From contig JABWDB010000004.1 of NCBI GenBank assembly GCA_019614645.1, positions 19,158,001 to 19,222,000 on the forward strand: a stretch of 64,000 bases of DNA, read 5' to 3'. A model generated the notes under the pieces. That model was not told the origin of the DNA. It made no database searches and saw only the letters and a list, made by a program, of their open reading frames with translations. Source of the DNA: Stratiolaelaps scimitus (lineage: Eukaryota > Arthropoda > Arachnida > Mesostigmata > Laelapidae). This document shows, one piece after another, positions 14,136 to 28,147 of the stretch. The stretch's first letter is position 1, and the number at the start of each line of letters is the position of its first letter. The position numbers and the translations under genes are program-made.

Positions 14136-15543
14136 GGGGCGCAAGACAAGACTATTGCGTGCGTTCTATCCTATAATGTTATAATAGTTCTTCAATAATG
14201 CGAATGCCTGCTGCAACTTGGATTCATAGAACGCAAATTGCTTCTCTATCTAAAAGTTCAGAAAATAACCAGAGAATGATGGAATGAATGAAAACAATTG
14301 TACCATAACACACGAGATCACGGTAATTACAATTAAATGTCATTAACCATTAATGACCGTTTACAGTAACCACGTCTGAATTCGACGTCCGCTTATCATT
14401 ATACGATTCAACGGAAATTCGTGTTGAACGACCTGTCCCTAAGCGATTCTCTATTCCGCCCTTCAGCTGCCTAAAACAGTACGCGAGCACTCGACGATTC
14501 TACTCGAGATTCTCCCGTGATCTCCCCTTCTGCAGATCAATTATCAAGTGCTCGCCCACAAGTCAGCCGGACAGTGAAATTGAATTTCTGTAACCAATCA
14601 TTACTGTCGACAATTATCGATTCAATTTTCAGCGTTTTCTATTGGAACTCAGAGAATTTGACCAATACCCGAATCCCAACAACTTTGTAAGGGCGAGAAT
14701 GTGACCAGCTGACCAATTGACGACCATGCCCAGCTGCCTCGAAGGCTGAAGCAGGCCAACGTGTCATGAGGTGGCATCGAGATCGTACAGCATTCGATGT
14801 GTGGAGCCCATTCCATTGAGTCATCAGAGCGTATAATAATGCCAACGCCGATGGACAGAGCAGGGGCTCATAACAATATATATATAATAATGATGAAGGT
14901 ATGTCGTTGTGAGTAGCACTTTGTTGCAGTGGCTGTGTGTAATAGCGCTCACAATATCGTTCGTCTAACCTGTAACAGACATTAGCCGCATCGTCGTACG
15001 CTTCTGTCGTGCATGTAAAGCACACTAGAGGATGTATTGTGGTGTACAGTTCCCAAGTTTCACCATACCCCTAGGTATCGCGTTCGCAGACGCGTCGGGT
15101 GTTGGTATCGTGCACGCACATACACACGTTAAGAATAGCCCATATATATATATACATATAGATGTATATATATATATATATATTATATCATGTGTTTCGG
15201 TCAATCCACGTATGTTCTATGTATGTGTTAAGCGTACACCGTGCAGTGCCACCTTGTACAACCGATTATGGTACAATGTCGTTACAAGCCTGTTGTCGGT
15301 AGGAACTCCAGTGGCCCTGCTGTATTATGGACCGCCATTACAAGCACCAGCAGCGCTCGCGTCAGCACCCTGACTAGCCACCACAAAATCGACGTTCGGG
15401 ATGGCGGCGGCATCGGGAGTGTGGCGGTTGAGAATAATGTTCTGGCCGAATGACTGTAGACTTACTGTAGATGTAGGTGGACCGAGGGGTGGACTATGGG
15501 GCTCGCGGCCGGGCAGCCGCCGTAGCTACCTCAACATCATCGA

Positions 15544-15555
15544 GGGGGGGGGGGG
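15544..15555 (+). repeat. Poly-G run
   Basis: Twelve consecutive G in a GC-rich neighbourhood; able to form G-rich structures. Confidence 0.95.
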
Positions 15556-16116
15556 ACAAGTCAACGTCAATTTTCGTGAAGCGACGAAGCCATGGACGCT
15601 GCCCGCCAGCCCTAGGGCGACACTGGGCCAACCTGAAGCGTGCATGCCCCCGATTACCTGTCTGGCAGGCTTACTGTTGATAATCAACGCACCCCCTTTG
15701 ACGATGACCGTCAGGCGCGTTCCTATCACCCAACACGTAGAGTATCTCTACCGGTCATGAGGGTTAAACCCTGCCGAGAAATGGCAGGCAACTGATCGGG
15801 TGCGAGGTGGCTCTGGACACCGAGGCGCAACTCTGCCCGAAGCGGACGCGCACCGAACGACTCGGAGTCGCTCCACCAAACGTGCTGTACGCGGCCACTC
15901 CGGCAGCGCTGTGGAATACGCCACCCCCGGGTGCTCACGTGGTGTGTCTCCCATCGGCAACCGTTGAGCCAACGCCTACCGGGGATAGCTAGTGAAGCCG
16001 GCAGGGCAATGGGAGCGACAACAAAATTTGTAAATGTGATGTCCTCATCATTTTACGCACGCTCCCATGAGCGTGTTGCTCTATCCGATGGCGCGGCTGT
16101 TCTGTACTATTTGTCG

Positions 16117-16140
16117 TTATTATTATTATTATTATTATTT
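16117..16140 (+). repeat. (TTA)n microsatellite
   Basis: About eight TTA units. Confidence 0.92.
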
Positions 16141-17018
16141 TGTGATGCTACTGGAATGGGTTCTGCATTAGACAACAGCAGTTCATTCCGCCTATAAAAA
16201 TGCTATACGTTCATCATTGGATCTAAATCCAATTTACATCTATGCAAAACTGTATATAGATACGTTTTTACTATTTTTAACATAATTAGTAGAAAAGAGC
16301 GTACCACCTGAGATGTGACAGCGTAAACTGTGAACTTTCTATGAGCTGAACCATGGGGACGGACGTCAAAATCAACCTCCGGGTACGTGCAGCGCTCTAC
16401 GTGTGGCCAATGTGCGCACGCATGCTTGAAAATAATTAGTCTAAAATATTCCGCGTGGATTTTGGACGCGTCACAGACCTGTGCCAGAGACTCATAGTAT
16501 TATTATTAAAAATAATAATAATAATAAATCCGTCAAAAGTAAGCCGTGGCGAACTTTTGAACGTGAGTGTGGCCGGATGGCCTGCCTCCACATCTCTAGC
16601 TACACAAATTATTCCATGTAATTAATTCGGTGCCCAAGAGATATAGCTAAGCACGCGCAATTTTTGTGAATGTTATGCGAGATATGAACATATGTAGATT
16701 TTCGTGCATGGCCGCAGTATTCGTCAACCACTTGTTTCTGGCTATATAGACGTTCTGTTGTTTTGCTATTTTTTAGATCGAAATGTTCTGGATCCTTCCG
16801 TTCATAAAGTTGGGTTCTATAATAGATCTCTCTCTCTCTCTATATTTGTCTTCTCATGCTGTTCATCTCCCTATGCATAATAAGTGTAATTGAGATATAA
16901 TACATATATATATTTATATGTGTGTGTGATTGTATTGACTGTGGGTATGTATGGCATCATATATATAATAGTATGATGAACTGCCAGGCGAGTCTGACTA
17001 TAACGTCGGCGATCTATC

Positions 17019-17038
17019 ATATATATATATATATATAT
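17019..17038 (+). repeat. (AT)n microsatellite
   Basis: Ten uninterrupted AT units. Confidence 0.93.
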
Positions 17039-18567
17039 CCACCGTGTACAAGGTTTGTGCATGATATTGCGAGCTTCGATGATGTCCTCGCTCGGCGATC
17101 GTCATTTCCCCAACTTCCCATCCCGGTTTATTACTCATTCGTGTTTATGTTGAGCAACGATAGGTCTGTTTCGCATTTTTTCTTCGTTCGTTCGTATATG
17201 ATAATGGTAATACTACTCACTAGATCGGAAAAGATTCACCTATCCCAGCATTGGCAGCCGAACTCATCCGACTCTACTGAGCCGTCGAGTTAAGCCGAGC
17301 GGTGGCGGCGGCGGCGCCAGCGGCAGGCGGAGTTGTGCACGCCGTCTATATATCACAATAGTATGTGGACGACACAGATCGTGAAGGCAGATGGCTCCGC
17401 TGCTACTGCTGCAGCAACAACAACGACGACGACGACGAGAGCTGCATAGGGATACAACGGCTAGTAGCTCTACTACTGGCCGGCTGTAGGGATAGATGCG
17501 GCGGGTCCCGCGAGCCCGCCGTTCGTCTTGTTCTCGAGGCGGCTGATTGAATTATAGGCTCGTTACATGCTTGCGAATGACTCCGTGTGCCATCTCGGAT
17601 ACAGCGGCAGTAGTGGCGGTGGTAGCAGCAACAGCAGCAGCAGCATGAGGCAGTCGGCGAACTTAGCCGCCATCACCACCACAACCACTACTGCTGCTGC
17701 TATAACTATGACAAGTACATATGTGCTACTGCGAAAAATAATAGTGGTTCCCGCGGAGGCTGCTGCTGTTAGTCCCAGTATAACTCAACTCAACGCAGGC
17801 CGGCCTTTACTACGACCACTGTCGATTCTGCTGCGAATCAGCATCACCACCATCACGATGAGGATGAGCAACAGCTAGAGCACCAATCGCTAGTTAGTTG
17901 TTGTGCTTGTGTTATAGTAGTGGTTGTAGTTGCGATCAGTTGATCATTACACGCCGATGATGTCTTCTAGTTCTGCCAGTTCATAGCAGATAGCCACAGC
18001 AGGCCAAGCTAGGCACGCAGACGCCTACTCTGCAGTGTGAGGTGAGCTCCGCCTCGGCATCATCGTCATCATACGGGCAAAGTGTCTTGTTCTAGACGAT
18101 GACACTTCTAGTACCACTGTTGGTACTTCCATAACTTGTATATATATATATATAGTAAATCTTGTTAGATTTCAACTATTAAGGCCATTACTACTTGCTT
18201 GCCATTGTACATATGTCTCCACTGGTGCCGACTTATTTATATAAGTGGGTATAGTTAGAGGTTCTCATCTAATGTCAGTCGGCGTTTTCATGACTGTCGA
18301 AGTATATGCTGGATCTGCACGATAGGTTAAGTGTCATTATGCACAGATCGAACTAGAGCATTGTGTAGATATCGATACCATGACATACATATTTTTCTGC
18401 CAGACGCGGTAACAGCGCCCCGCTTAAACATGCTTTTCTAACATAAAGCATGTCGTTGTATCTGGTACTGATGCTGCAGCAGCCTAACCACGGTCTTTAC
18501 GACTACACGGTGAGATACACACAATGTCACTCAAGCATACTCATAAACACTCACATCGAGGTAACAT

Positions 18568-18591
18568 ACATATATATATATATATATATAA
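18568..18591 (+). repeat. (TA)n microsatellite
   Basis: About twelve TA units. Confidence 0.93.
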
Positions 18592-20814
18592 AACTCGTCA
18601 AACAGAGACTGACACATGAGAGTTTTGCACCAGCGTAGCCACCGCGTGAGATGTCCAGAATCGAGAGATGAATCGTTATTACGAATAGCTGATGATGCTG
18701 CTGCCGCCGTTGCTCGTACTACTGGTGCAGGCGGCGCAAAAGCAGCTGAATGCCGCGGGATCCGGCAGGCGCCTGTATCATCGCCACGGTTACCAATGCC
18801 CGTTACAGCTGGCACTCCGCTGGCTCGTTCGCTCTCTCGCTCCAGACAATCGTCGTCCACTCGACTGTCAAACGCTTTTGAAACGTCAATAATATTGCGA
18901 CAAAACAGCTCCTCCGTCCGTCGCTCTGTCCACCGCCCGTCTGTGTATCGCTTCTCTAGTGGTCGTCCGCCTGCACAGAGGGCCCGGCCATCCCTCGTCA
19001 TCCTGTTCCACGAGCTGCTCAAGAGCACAGCCGTTCAACGTTCTTATTCGTTGCTTGCTTGGCCCGTTTGTTCGCTGCTCGTGGCATAGAATGCAGCAGA
19101 TAATGTTGTTGTTGCTATTGTTGCTATTGTTTCTGTCGTCGTACGCAGCTCTGTTGGCTTGGACCGGATTGGGCTGCGTCGACGCCGCCGTCAAGGGTCC
19201 AACGTTCTCGTACCCTGTCTCGCGCTCCAGCAGCCGGCACCCACAAACCACTAGACGACAGATGCAACAATGTCGACAATAATTTAACGTCGATTGTCTA
19301 ACGATGACAGAACGTGCTGCTGGCAATCGCTGAAGCAGAAGCAACAGCAGCAGCAGCAGCCGTAGAAGTCGTCATCATCATACTATTATATATATACTAC
19401 TCGTCTTCAATTCTCCGCAGCCTTCCTCCGTCGAACCTCCAGCGAGCTCCCAGTCACTTAACTAACCAGAGGCGGCGGATATACATATATAGTTCGTATG
19501 GTGCGTTGTGCTGTGCTACGGTGCTCCGAGGCGTGTATGATGTGCGAGTGTTGATGATGTGTGGATTCGCGAACGAACAAACTCTCCAGGCTGTTTGGGA
19601 TCGATCTGAGTTGAGGCGACAGCGGCCATAAGTTCTCGTCTCGTTGGACTCTCCATTACAAGCGTCTGCCGGTGCTGCTCAGGGAACAAGTATCATAATA
19701 AGCATCATACATGCTGACATTGGTCCCAGCGCATATAGTACAATGCTGGTTGCTTGCACGACGCATTCAGATCAGGGTGTCGAGGCAGAAAAAACAAGAG
19801 AGCTTCAATCGTCCGACTTCTGCTCGTGCCGTAATGGGCAACGTAATCTATATCGGCGATATTTAACAATGAGTGGTGACGCCAAACATAGATTTGGCCA
19901 TATTCTACTTTTATTATTAACTAATTTAGAGGTTTGTTCTACTCGCGATGGACACGGCACAGATGTTCGTCCGTAACAGAAACCATGATATATTACCTGA
20001 CTCACACAACGTATCTTGTCCCTCTCGAGATCAATAATATTATTATTATTGTTATTATTATTATTACTTATATTCTGCATATTTTGTTGACTGTTGATTG
20101 TTTAAGCTCGTGTCTACTATGGAGAGTAACCTATGTGCGACTTGGTACTGCATGTGTCATGCGGCTCGCCAGCCTGTGCACACCCGCCGCCGGAAAGCAC
20201 TCGTATAATCATCGCAATTATCATAACCTTCTTCCCATGAGAAGACACCCACAACGTGGCTAACTAGAAGAACTATACGCGCCCATTGTCTACTAATTGC
20301 AAGCATTGCTTAGAGTGAGTTGCGGTCTGAGTGGATGGTGCGATTGAATCACTGGTTATCCACCGGCGGTCGCAGGCGGCAGCGTTTCGATCCGAAATCG
20401 AGGGAGCAATTTGCCTGCCATCATCGTGCAACGAACAAATACGCAAAAGTCGCCCGAGCGAGAAACGGAGCTAGAGGCGCACCTAAAATTCCCACCGGAG
20501 ATCTCAGAAATGCCTACACAACGCTGTTCAACTGCCACTCGCTACTACCACCACCTCTGTCACTGATCGATACAGCAAAACGACGTCACACAATAACGCC
20601 CTGTTGTGGTTGCTCCTGCTGTTGTTGTTGTTCCTTTTGTAAACTGGCAATTGTACGGTGATAACTGTGCGCTCTCCGCATGGGGTCACCACCGTAATTT
20701 CACACGGAGGTGTCGTCGCCGTACGCCCCACCAACCGCCGCCCGGTCGTCGTCATCGGTCACCGTGGGGGGCTCTCTGGAGCTTCAGGGGTTTGACCGAG
20801 TTGTAACGTGCAAC

Positions 20815-20836
20815 ACCGACCCACCTTCGGGTCGGT
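20815..20836. other. Short perfect hairpin
   Basis: Arms accgaccc and gggtcggt (8 bp each) flank a 6-base loop. There is no following T-run or RNA gene context, so no function is assigned. Confidence 0.7.
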
Positions 20837-23800
20837 CAAGTATCGTAGTATTAGTACGACTAACTATTAGGTGGTCGTGAATAGTACGATCAGTCGTCAC
20901 CCCCAGACGTCCGTTGGAGAAAGGTGTCTCTCCACGTCCTGGCTCTAACTGCTTATCTCTCTCTCTCCAGCTCTCAATGTTGTTGCTATTGTGGATGTTG
21001 CGGTTGCAGCGGCGACGGCTCGACCTCTCCCTCGTGCGTGTCTACATGATGTCTGTGCGAGTACGAGGCGAAGGTTGGCCAAGAGCACACGAGAATGAGG
21101 GCGAGCGAGATATCGAGGAATACTACTAGTACTACTACGGGCAAGATTTCTGTCGACTTTCTGACTTTTTCTTCTTCTTCTCGTGCGACTTGACTCTCGT
21201 CGTCGCACACACGTCGCTTCATTCTATCACTGGCTATCTCGCTTACTGCCGTGAAGACTTCAGAGGTCGACTTCAGACGCTTCTGGGAAGAAGCGCTCGT
21301 TACTCTTCGATTATTGCTGTTGGGTTATGGGTGGCCGGTGAACAGGCAAGCAGCAAGCAGGGATGCGGTAGCACCCCACAGTGAGGGGGCATATTTGCAC
21401 CCCATGCAACGAGCACTTAAACTCCCGCATACGACACACAAAAGAGTTGGGTGCCTCGATCACTGTGGTGAATGGCTGGCGAACTTCAAGTTGGCCGATG
21501 ACACTCAGCGATCGTCTGATGGCTGCGGCCACTGTGCCGACACTTCGTAATCGGTAGGGGAGCCTAGGCAACTGAGCGGCGAGCTACACGACGCCGACGT
21601 CGAGAAGGCGAGATAGATGCCTCCGAATGCATCTCGAACTCGTTAGGTTACTCCCAGCTTGAAGTTGCATGCGTATCTGAGTCTCTCTCTCTCTGTCTTC
21701 TCTCTCAGTGGACGTGTATGGATAGAATCACCTATTCTCGTTCTTCGCTGATTCTTGATGCTTGATGTTTTCTTGGCGACCAAAGGATGCGACCGGTAAC
21801 GCAATATAAATGGGGTGGTCGGTATTTCTTAGCGTGCTCTTCGGGGCGTCCCATCGTTTGCGACAATCTCTCCTATCGTTTCTCTATCCATCTGTATACC
21901 TATGTATCGAGTCATCCTCAGCCGTCGATCTCCTTTGGTGACATGACTTTTGCGCCATTGTATACATATGTACACGTCCAAAAGGCAACAGAGTCCAGCG
22001 AGACATTGACGGCGCAGGTTTTACTAACTGCTGCTATCGCCGCCGCATCCAGTTAAAATCATGAACGATGCGCGCTCACCGATGTACGGGCACCCATAGC
22101 AGCCCATCAGGGTCGTCCTCAGGACTTGTATTGTCGGTGGCTGTTCGACGCCGGATCCAAGCGGCTCGTTGCTGCTGTTGCTGTTATTGTCCCCGTCTGT
22201 TGCCGCTGTTGTGATATTTGTTACCTGTCAGCTCATGGAATATCGGATAAACGGAGAAAAGGACGAGTCAAAGATTCCGGGCCGGTGTTAGCGAAGGCAT
22301 CACCCATCATCCCCTGCAAAGATGCGCTGCGATTTTCAAACGCTTAAGGGTGAACGAGAGAGAGGTAACGGCTTTATATGCTCGTTCTACGAAGGTTATG
22401 CATTCGCATCTGTTCGGCCCAGTGAAGTGAACAGCACGAGCAGCCCTGTGGAGAATAGAGCTCGTTCCTTGGTCAACATTGAAGTGAGCCCCGGCAGGGG
22501 TGTGGGAGACAACTCAAGCAACATGTCACTCCGTTCACCTTTAGTGCTGCAGCCTTCTTATAATGATGATGATGAGATACTTATTATTATTATTATTATT
22601 ATTAGATTCATCATGGGATCTGTAGCTCACCGTCGACTGGCGCCAGTGGCACCACCACTGAACTTTGAAATTTCCGTTTCTAAATTGATTTCTGTAGTTT
22701 GATACAATGTCAGCTTCGATTCTTCCTATTTACACACAGCATGTACGCCACTCTTATCATACAACCTGCACATGCCGTATACAAGTGTTTGCAGAAGAAG
22801 TCGAGACGTTATTGTTGTTGTTGTCGTTGTTGTTGTCAAGAAACAACGACGTCGTGAGTACTTCAATAAAAATAGCCAACAGCAGCAGCGACAGTAGCAG
22901 ACCCCGTACTATTATTGAAAGACGACATCGCAAGGGATATTATGCTTTCCCCAGGTCGGCGATGGGTGATGCCATGACGTGTTCACCATCATCAGCACCC
23001 ATGGTGATATATATATACACTATACACTATGATGATATGAATAGTGGCACAGTCGTCAGATATGAAGCGATATCGGTAGTTGCGAGCAGACGACCAAGGC
23101 GACGATCTTCATGTTAAAATGAAGAAACGCGCAGGTATAGATGAAAGTGTCGCTTTATAAATCGCCGCGCTACACATATTTATTCGATTAATTTCCGTAC
23201 GTAGCCACTTACATATATGTAGATATAACACAATACAATCGATGACAGAGAAGGCCAGATGAGAGGAGGTGGGGATAGCCGAAGTGCAAAGCCCCAGATC
23301 AAAGAAAAAAACAAAAGCGGTGGCAGGAATAACAGCAGAACCAACAACAACGACACCGACAACAACAAAAACAGCAGCAGCAATAGAAACATGGAAATAT
23401 CGATGAACCCGAAGCTTTCTGTAACTGCTCCTGCTAGACTACTGCTGTTGCCGCAGGCGAAGATGACTCCGGGAGATGCGCGGGCAGTGTTTGCTGCTGC
23501 TGCTGCTACTGCTGCTACTGCTTGATGTCTGTCTCAATGGAACGAGAATAAGGCGACCATCGTCATCGCCGGCGCGCTCTCGCGATTCTTGCTGCTATCG
23601 TTGTTGTTGTTGTTAGTGTGGTTGTTGTTGTTGTTGTTGTTGCCGCTGTCCGCCGATATGCCGCCTGTGCTGTTGGTACATCCATCGCCGACATCTCGAG
23701 CCTTCTCGTTCTATCGTCTCCGCGCCGCACTCTGGTCTTTTCTCGTTTCGCGTCTCTAGAGAAGCTGGAGAAGGCGCCGCTCCTCCCCTTTACTGCCTGG

Positions 23801-23895
23801 GTGGTCCGAAGCACCATTTCATCGGCAGTATCAGCAGCAATAGAAACAGCAACAACAGCACCCAAGCCTAGCGGCTTGCGGGGCCCCTCAGAATA

Positions 23896-24350
23896 ATCGA
23901 GAGCGAGAGAGAGAGAGATAGCGAGCGGACGGGCGAGCGAACGAAGGGGACAAGACAGAGAAAAGACAACGAACTGGCAGCGAATCGAGCAGCACAAGCA
24001 GCGGCAGCAGCAGCAGCCGACGCCGCAGCAGCAGTTGCTGAACATGAAGTAGTAAGCCGAGCTGGCAGGCACCGAGGTAGTGAGAGGGAGAGCGAGAGAA
24101 AGAGAGAGAGAGAGCGGCGCTGGCGACGAAGATTATCGGCCAATAATTTGGATATCAAGACACCCAAGAGCGATGGGTACGCGATGGATCGGTCGTTCCT
24201 GCAAGCCGTCAGAGTGAGTCGAGACGCGCTATGGCGAGGGATCTATCCACGCACGAGGGAGACGGATGAAATAGCGCAGTGAGGCCTGAGAAGGGAAGCG
24301 ACAGAAGATGAAGAAGAAGAAGAAGACTAAAAAGAATAAGACACTACTAC
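23896..24350 (+). other. GA/GAGA-rich purine tract, possible GAGA-factor-type regulatory DNA
   Basis: GAGA runs occur at about 23899-23921 and 24085-24113, followed by GAAGAAGAAGAAG at about 24305-24328. In Drosophila, GAGA-factor sites cluster at promoters and Polycomb response elements, including those of engrailed. That this tract acts this way is inference only; it could equally be simple-sequence DNA. Confidence 0.25.
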
Positions 24351-26094
24351 GAGGCAACGAGACAAAACCTGCTGCTTCCGAGGCCGGACAAGGAGCGACT
24401 CGGGGCACGACCAAGAACTGAAGACGAAGAGCCAGAAGTCAGTGAGCAGCGGTGATCTGAGTTCGCGAGATTTGAGTTCGGGAGACGGATAGAAATAGGA
24501 CAAAGGATACTTGGAGAAAACGGCCGGAAACGGACGCCATGGAATCAGAGTGAGGTGCGAGCGACTTCAGTGACAGCCGGCAATCATCGAGGATGATACG
24601 ATACTGCATGAAAGTTCCTGCATCTCCTGCTTCTGCGGCGGGCTACACGAGCGAACGAAATCGAGACTGATTCAGTGACGTCGAAAAACGTCGACTTCGG
24701 TCTACCTACCGTCGTCTACGTGATTCCACCATACGAGAGGGAACTGCAACAGCCGCAGCTACACACACAGACACACATACGCATAGAAATATACGAAACT
24801 AAGATGACGGAAGAGAATAAGATGAAGAGGCGAAGATTAGGCTCAGAGCGACCTGTCGAGCTTCAGCAGATTTCGAATTAGATTCTTAAGATGACGGCAG
24901 GTTACAGAAGTACGGGCCGACCAAGGCGACGCATGACTGAATCTAGAGCGGGAACAGCACGAAGAACGTTGATAGAAATGTATGGGAGTATTCAACGAAA
25001 GCGAGAAGTAACACTGGGAGATAATCTTAGCTCGGAGATAGCGACTGCGTCTATAATGAAGAAGGTGATGGTGATTAGGTTAGTTTTGAGAGTGAGATTG
25101 TTGTGGCCACTGCAGTTGTGCATTTTGTTCAATTCAGCGACACCATAATAATAGTAGTAGTAATAGTAATAATAGGTTCGATTAGTATTATTATTCTTGG
25201 TAATATCATCGAGGGGACAAGACTCTGCGGCAGCAGAATTTTGAGCAAATTCTGCGCTACAAATAGCGGCGAAGAACAGAAACGTATTGAAATAACGATT
25301 TATATTCTCGTCCTAATGTCGACCAATGATTCGTTCGTTAACAGCTCGTCACAAATAGAGCCGAATCGCGGCTAGACCACAGTATCTGTGTGTCACAATG
25401 ATCGTAAACCAAAATCCTCGCTAAACGACCACATGAGCGATTTCGGTCTGCCTATAGTTTCCATAATAGCTGAAGCGAACGGCCAACTGTCGGATACATT
25501 TGTCCAACGATAATACAAGAAATAGATTGGTATGACGTCAAGCCGTTTAACAGACAGACTCGAGCAATCTCTCGAATTGCGTCGAATCGCATAACAGAAA
25601 CACAAGCGCAGCGCTTTCCACCAGTTTAGCCCTGACACATGTAGAAGGTATATCGAGTTCAGCCGGTGTTGTCATGTCCCGAGAGAGGACTCCATACACT
25701 CAATCACACTCAGCATTTCTTGTTGTCTCTGCTCCTCGTCCACCTCTCACAGTAGCTGCCGCAGTCGTCAGCAATGTTCTATTTTCGCTCTATATGCATA
25801 CTAGATATTCTCTAAACAGTGTGTACAGGCAGCCGTAGCAGGGTCAGCAGTAGCAGCAGACAGTACAGACACTTCTAGCTGTCATCTACGCGGACACCTC
25901 CCCCGAAATTGTTGCCTCGGACATTCATTCAGGTCGAAAAGTTGCCCGAAAATTTCTGCGGAATTTAGCGGTGACATGTCACTAAGGTGGCGCTGCTCGT
26001 TGCCGAAACGGATAGTTGACGCGAGACCGGTTAAGTGGACAGAGGATGATGCGCGATCTCCTTTTATTCTCAGCGCCAACGTTGCTCTATATCG

Positions 26095-26098
<4 letters not shown>

Positions 26099-26164
<66 letters not shown>
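26099..26164 (+). repeat. Compound (CT)n(AT)n microsatellite
   Basis: About 14 CT units directly abut about 19 AT units, 66 bp in all. Confidence 0.96.
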
Positions 26165-26166
<2 letters not shown>

Positions 26167-28054
26167 CTATGGGTGCAAGTCAACGAGGCCGTCATAGCTG
26201 TGCTGTGGATCGTATGGTTCTGTCATTCGCGTATCCAGATGATCGTTAATATGTAGACGTGTCAGATATATTGTTGGTAAGCAAGCGTCCACAGGCACAT
26301 CGGGATACAGCGTATTCAAGATCTCAACTATGGACACGTAGCTCTATCTAGAGATATCGACCGCCACCGCTCTGACCGACTGCCGTTATAACCGGACCGA
26401 CGCGATCTCATCTGTGCAGTCCTATGACGAACTGTCGCTCCATTCGCCGTGGCCGCCCTTGTGCATCTGCTTGCCCTTGATTCTCGCTGAAGCCTCCTCC
26501 GTGTTATGGACGAATTTAGCTTCGACGAGACGGTCTCTCACGGGTTTACACAGACGCTCGCCCTCTGCCCTTCTGTCTAAATGTCTAACTAGGTGCTAAT
26601 GCCCTTCGTTTACTGGCTTTCGTCTAACAGACCGTCCTTTATAGACACTGTCTCTGGGGGCACCCATCTGCTGTTAGCATGTTGCTCCGGCCATTACCGG
26701 TGCTGATCTCTGCCAGTACCGCGCACATCGTTTTTGACACCGTCGGCGAGGACTGAGAGCGACACCTCCATGACGATGTGTAAAGGTGTCTCCTGTAGTC
26801 GGCATCGTCGTCGTCGTTCGAGTCGTTAGTATCCCTCTATAACTGCCAATGTGATGTTCAATAGGTGCTGCTGTCCGCAGTTTCGCTATAGCAACCCAGT
26901 ATCTCTTTCTCTCTCTCTCTTTCACCCGTAGCAGAGTCACCCAAGAGTCGTAGAGGAGACGGAGCAAGCGATAACGACAGCAGGAGAAACAGCACGCCAG
27001 CAGTAGTGCCCCGACTGACACACGGTCGATCAGTCGGCCACCCATGGCGCAACCGGAGGTCCCAGGTGGTACTGGCACCAACACCAAAAGCACGAAAGTA
27101 CCACCGGCGCCGGCGGCACACCGTCACCAAACGGCAACCATCAACCGCGAAGTACCGCGAGTAAATAGCGCGCACGTAGGTACGCCGATACAAATGTCTT
27201 TCGTACAGTTCTACGCACGCCGATATGCTGCACAGGGTACCCTGGTGCGTTACCTTACTAGCGTTGGCCAGCGATCGTCGGGCTGTCATATGATGAGGCG
27301 ATGCCATGATTGCGTGGCGCGAGCGCTCTGGTCCGCGCTGACGTTGTTGCATCCACTTGCTGTGTCTGCATTCGATCGTGTACAACGTGACGGCTGCTAC
27401 CTGATGCTGCCTAACGCTACCAATCTGCTAAGTCTAATACTATCAGTGGCTTATTCAACACGAACGAAAACAGCGATACGCAATCGTGCAGTCGTTAGGA
27501 ACGAGTCACATCGGCAACATAAGCATTAATAAACGGTCATATTCTCGATGCTGGTATAACGTAACTCTACCGTACAGTACAATACTCGACACCGACTCCC
27601 TCCCTGCTTGCAGGGGCAGTTTCGTTGTCCAGCTCAACAAAGTTGCCGCAACAGATCGACTAAGCATCACACCGAAGGGTGGCGTCGGCTATGAATTTTG
27701 TGCTGCAGTGTTACCTGCGCGAAATCGAGGGTAGCTGTGAAACGGCGCGGCCAGTGCGACCGAGGCCAAGACGACATGCAGCACGAGCAGCGGGGTAAAG
27801 CCACAACCTCAACCAGCAATATCCGTGGGCCGGCGGTTGTAGCCATCAACATCGAGGAGCGGGCGATCGAGCAAACGGGCCGCCGTCCAGCGGCCGATGT
27901 CGCGCAAGAGGAGGTCGAGCGGATGTCACACAAACGTATGTGACATGATGATGATGATGCTCAAACCTTGCCGGCATACATGGGGGACGTTGGTACATAT
28001 GTCGCCGGGCGGAGTTTTTGAAACGAGAAAAAAAGAGAGCGAGAAGTAGAAGGT

Positions 28055-28077
28055 AGAGAGAGAGAGAGAGAGAGAGA
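28055..28077 (+). repeat. (AG)n microsatellite
   Basis: About eleven AG units. Confidence 0.93.
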
Positions 28078-28127
28078 TGGGTGGACAGGCTGTGACGCCG
28101 AATAAAGTAGTCGAAGAAAAATACCCA

Positions 28128-28147
28128 CAGCAGCAGCAGCAGCAGCA
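28128..28147 (+). repeat. (CAG)n microsatellite
   Basis: Six to seven CAG units. Confidence 0.93.

Larger units (their letters stand above)
8223..17018. other. No recognisable gene; dense microsatellite region
   Basis: Short arrays include (AT)n at 9157-9171, (GT)n at about 9906-9926, interrupted AT at 10376-10435, (GTA)n(GCA)n at 10478-10502, (TA)n at 11599-11619, 11937-11966, 12972-13009 and 14107-14133, (ATT)n at 13883-13907, interrupted AT at 15140-15185, a G12 run at 15544-15555 and (TTA)n at 16117-16140. Open frames on both strands overlap these and encode simple repeats or mixed sequence with no domain I can name. An ATG frame at 9597-9818 (+) crosses a donor-like GTGAGT near 9812 but has no other support as an exon. 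Confidence 0.55.
17039..26098. other. No recognisable gene; triplet-rich and purine-rich non-coding DNA
   Basis: Holds many interrupted CAA/CAG/GTT/GCT runs (for example 17400-17440, 17600-17710, 22810-22845, 23325-23385 and 23490-23522), a (TA)n array at 18568-18591, ATT/TTA runs near 20035-20068 and 22580-22605, and an 8-bp-stem hairpin (20815-20836). A purine-rich tract with GAGA and GAAGAA runs spans roughly 23900-24350. Long frames on both strands here are explained by the triplet repeats, which stay open in several frames. Confidence 0.55.
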
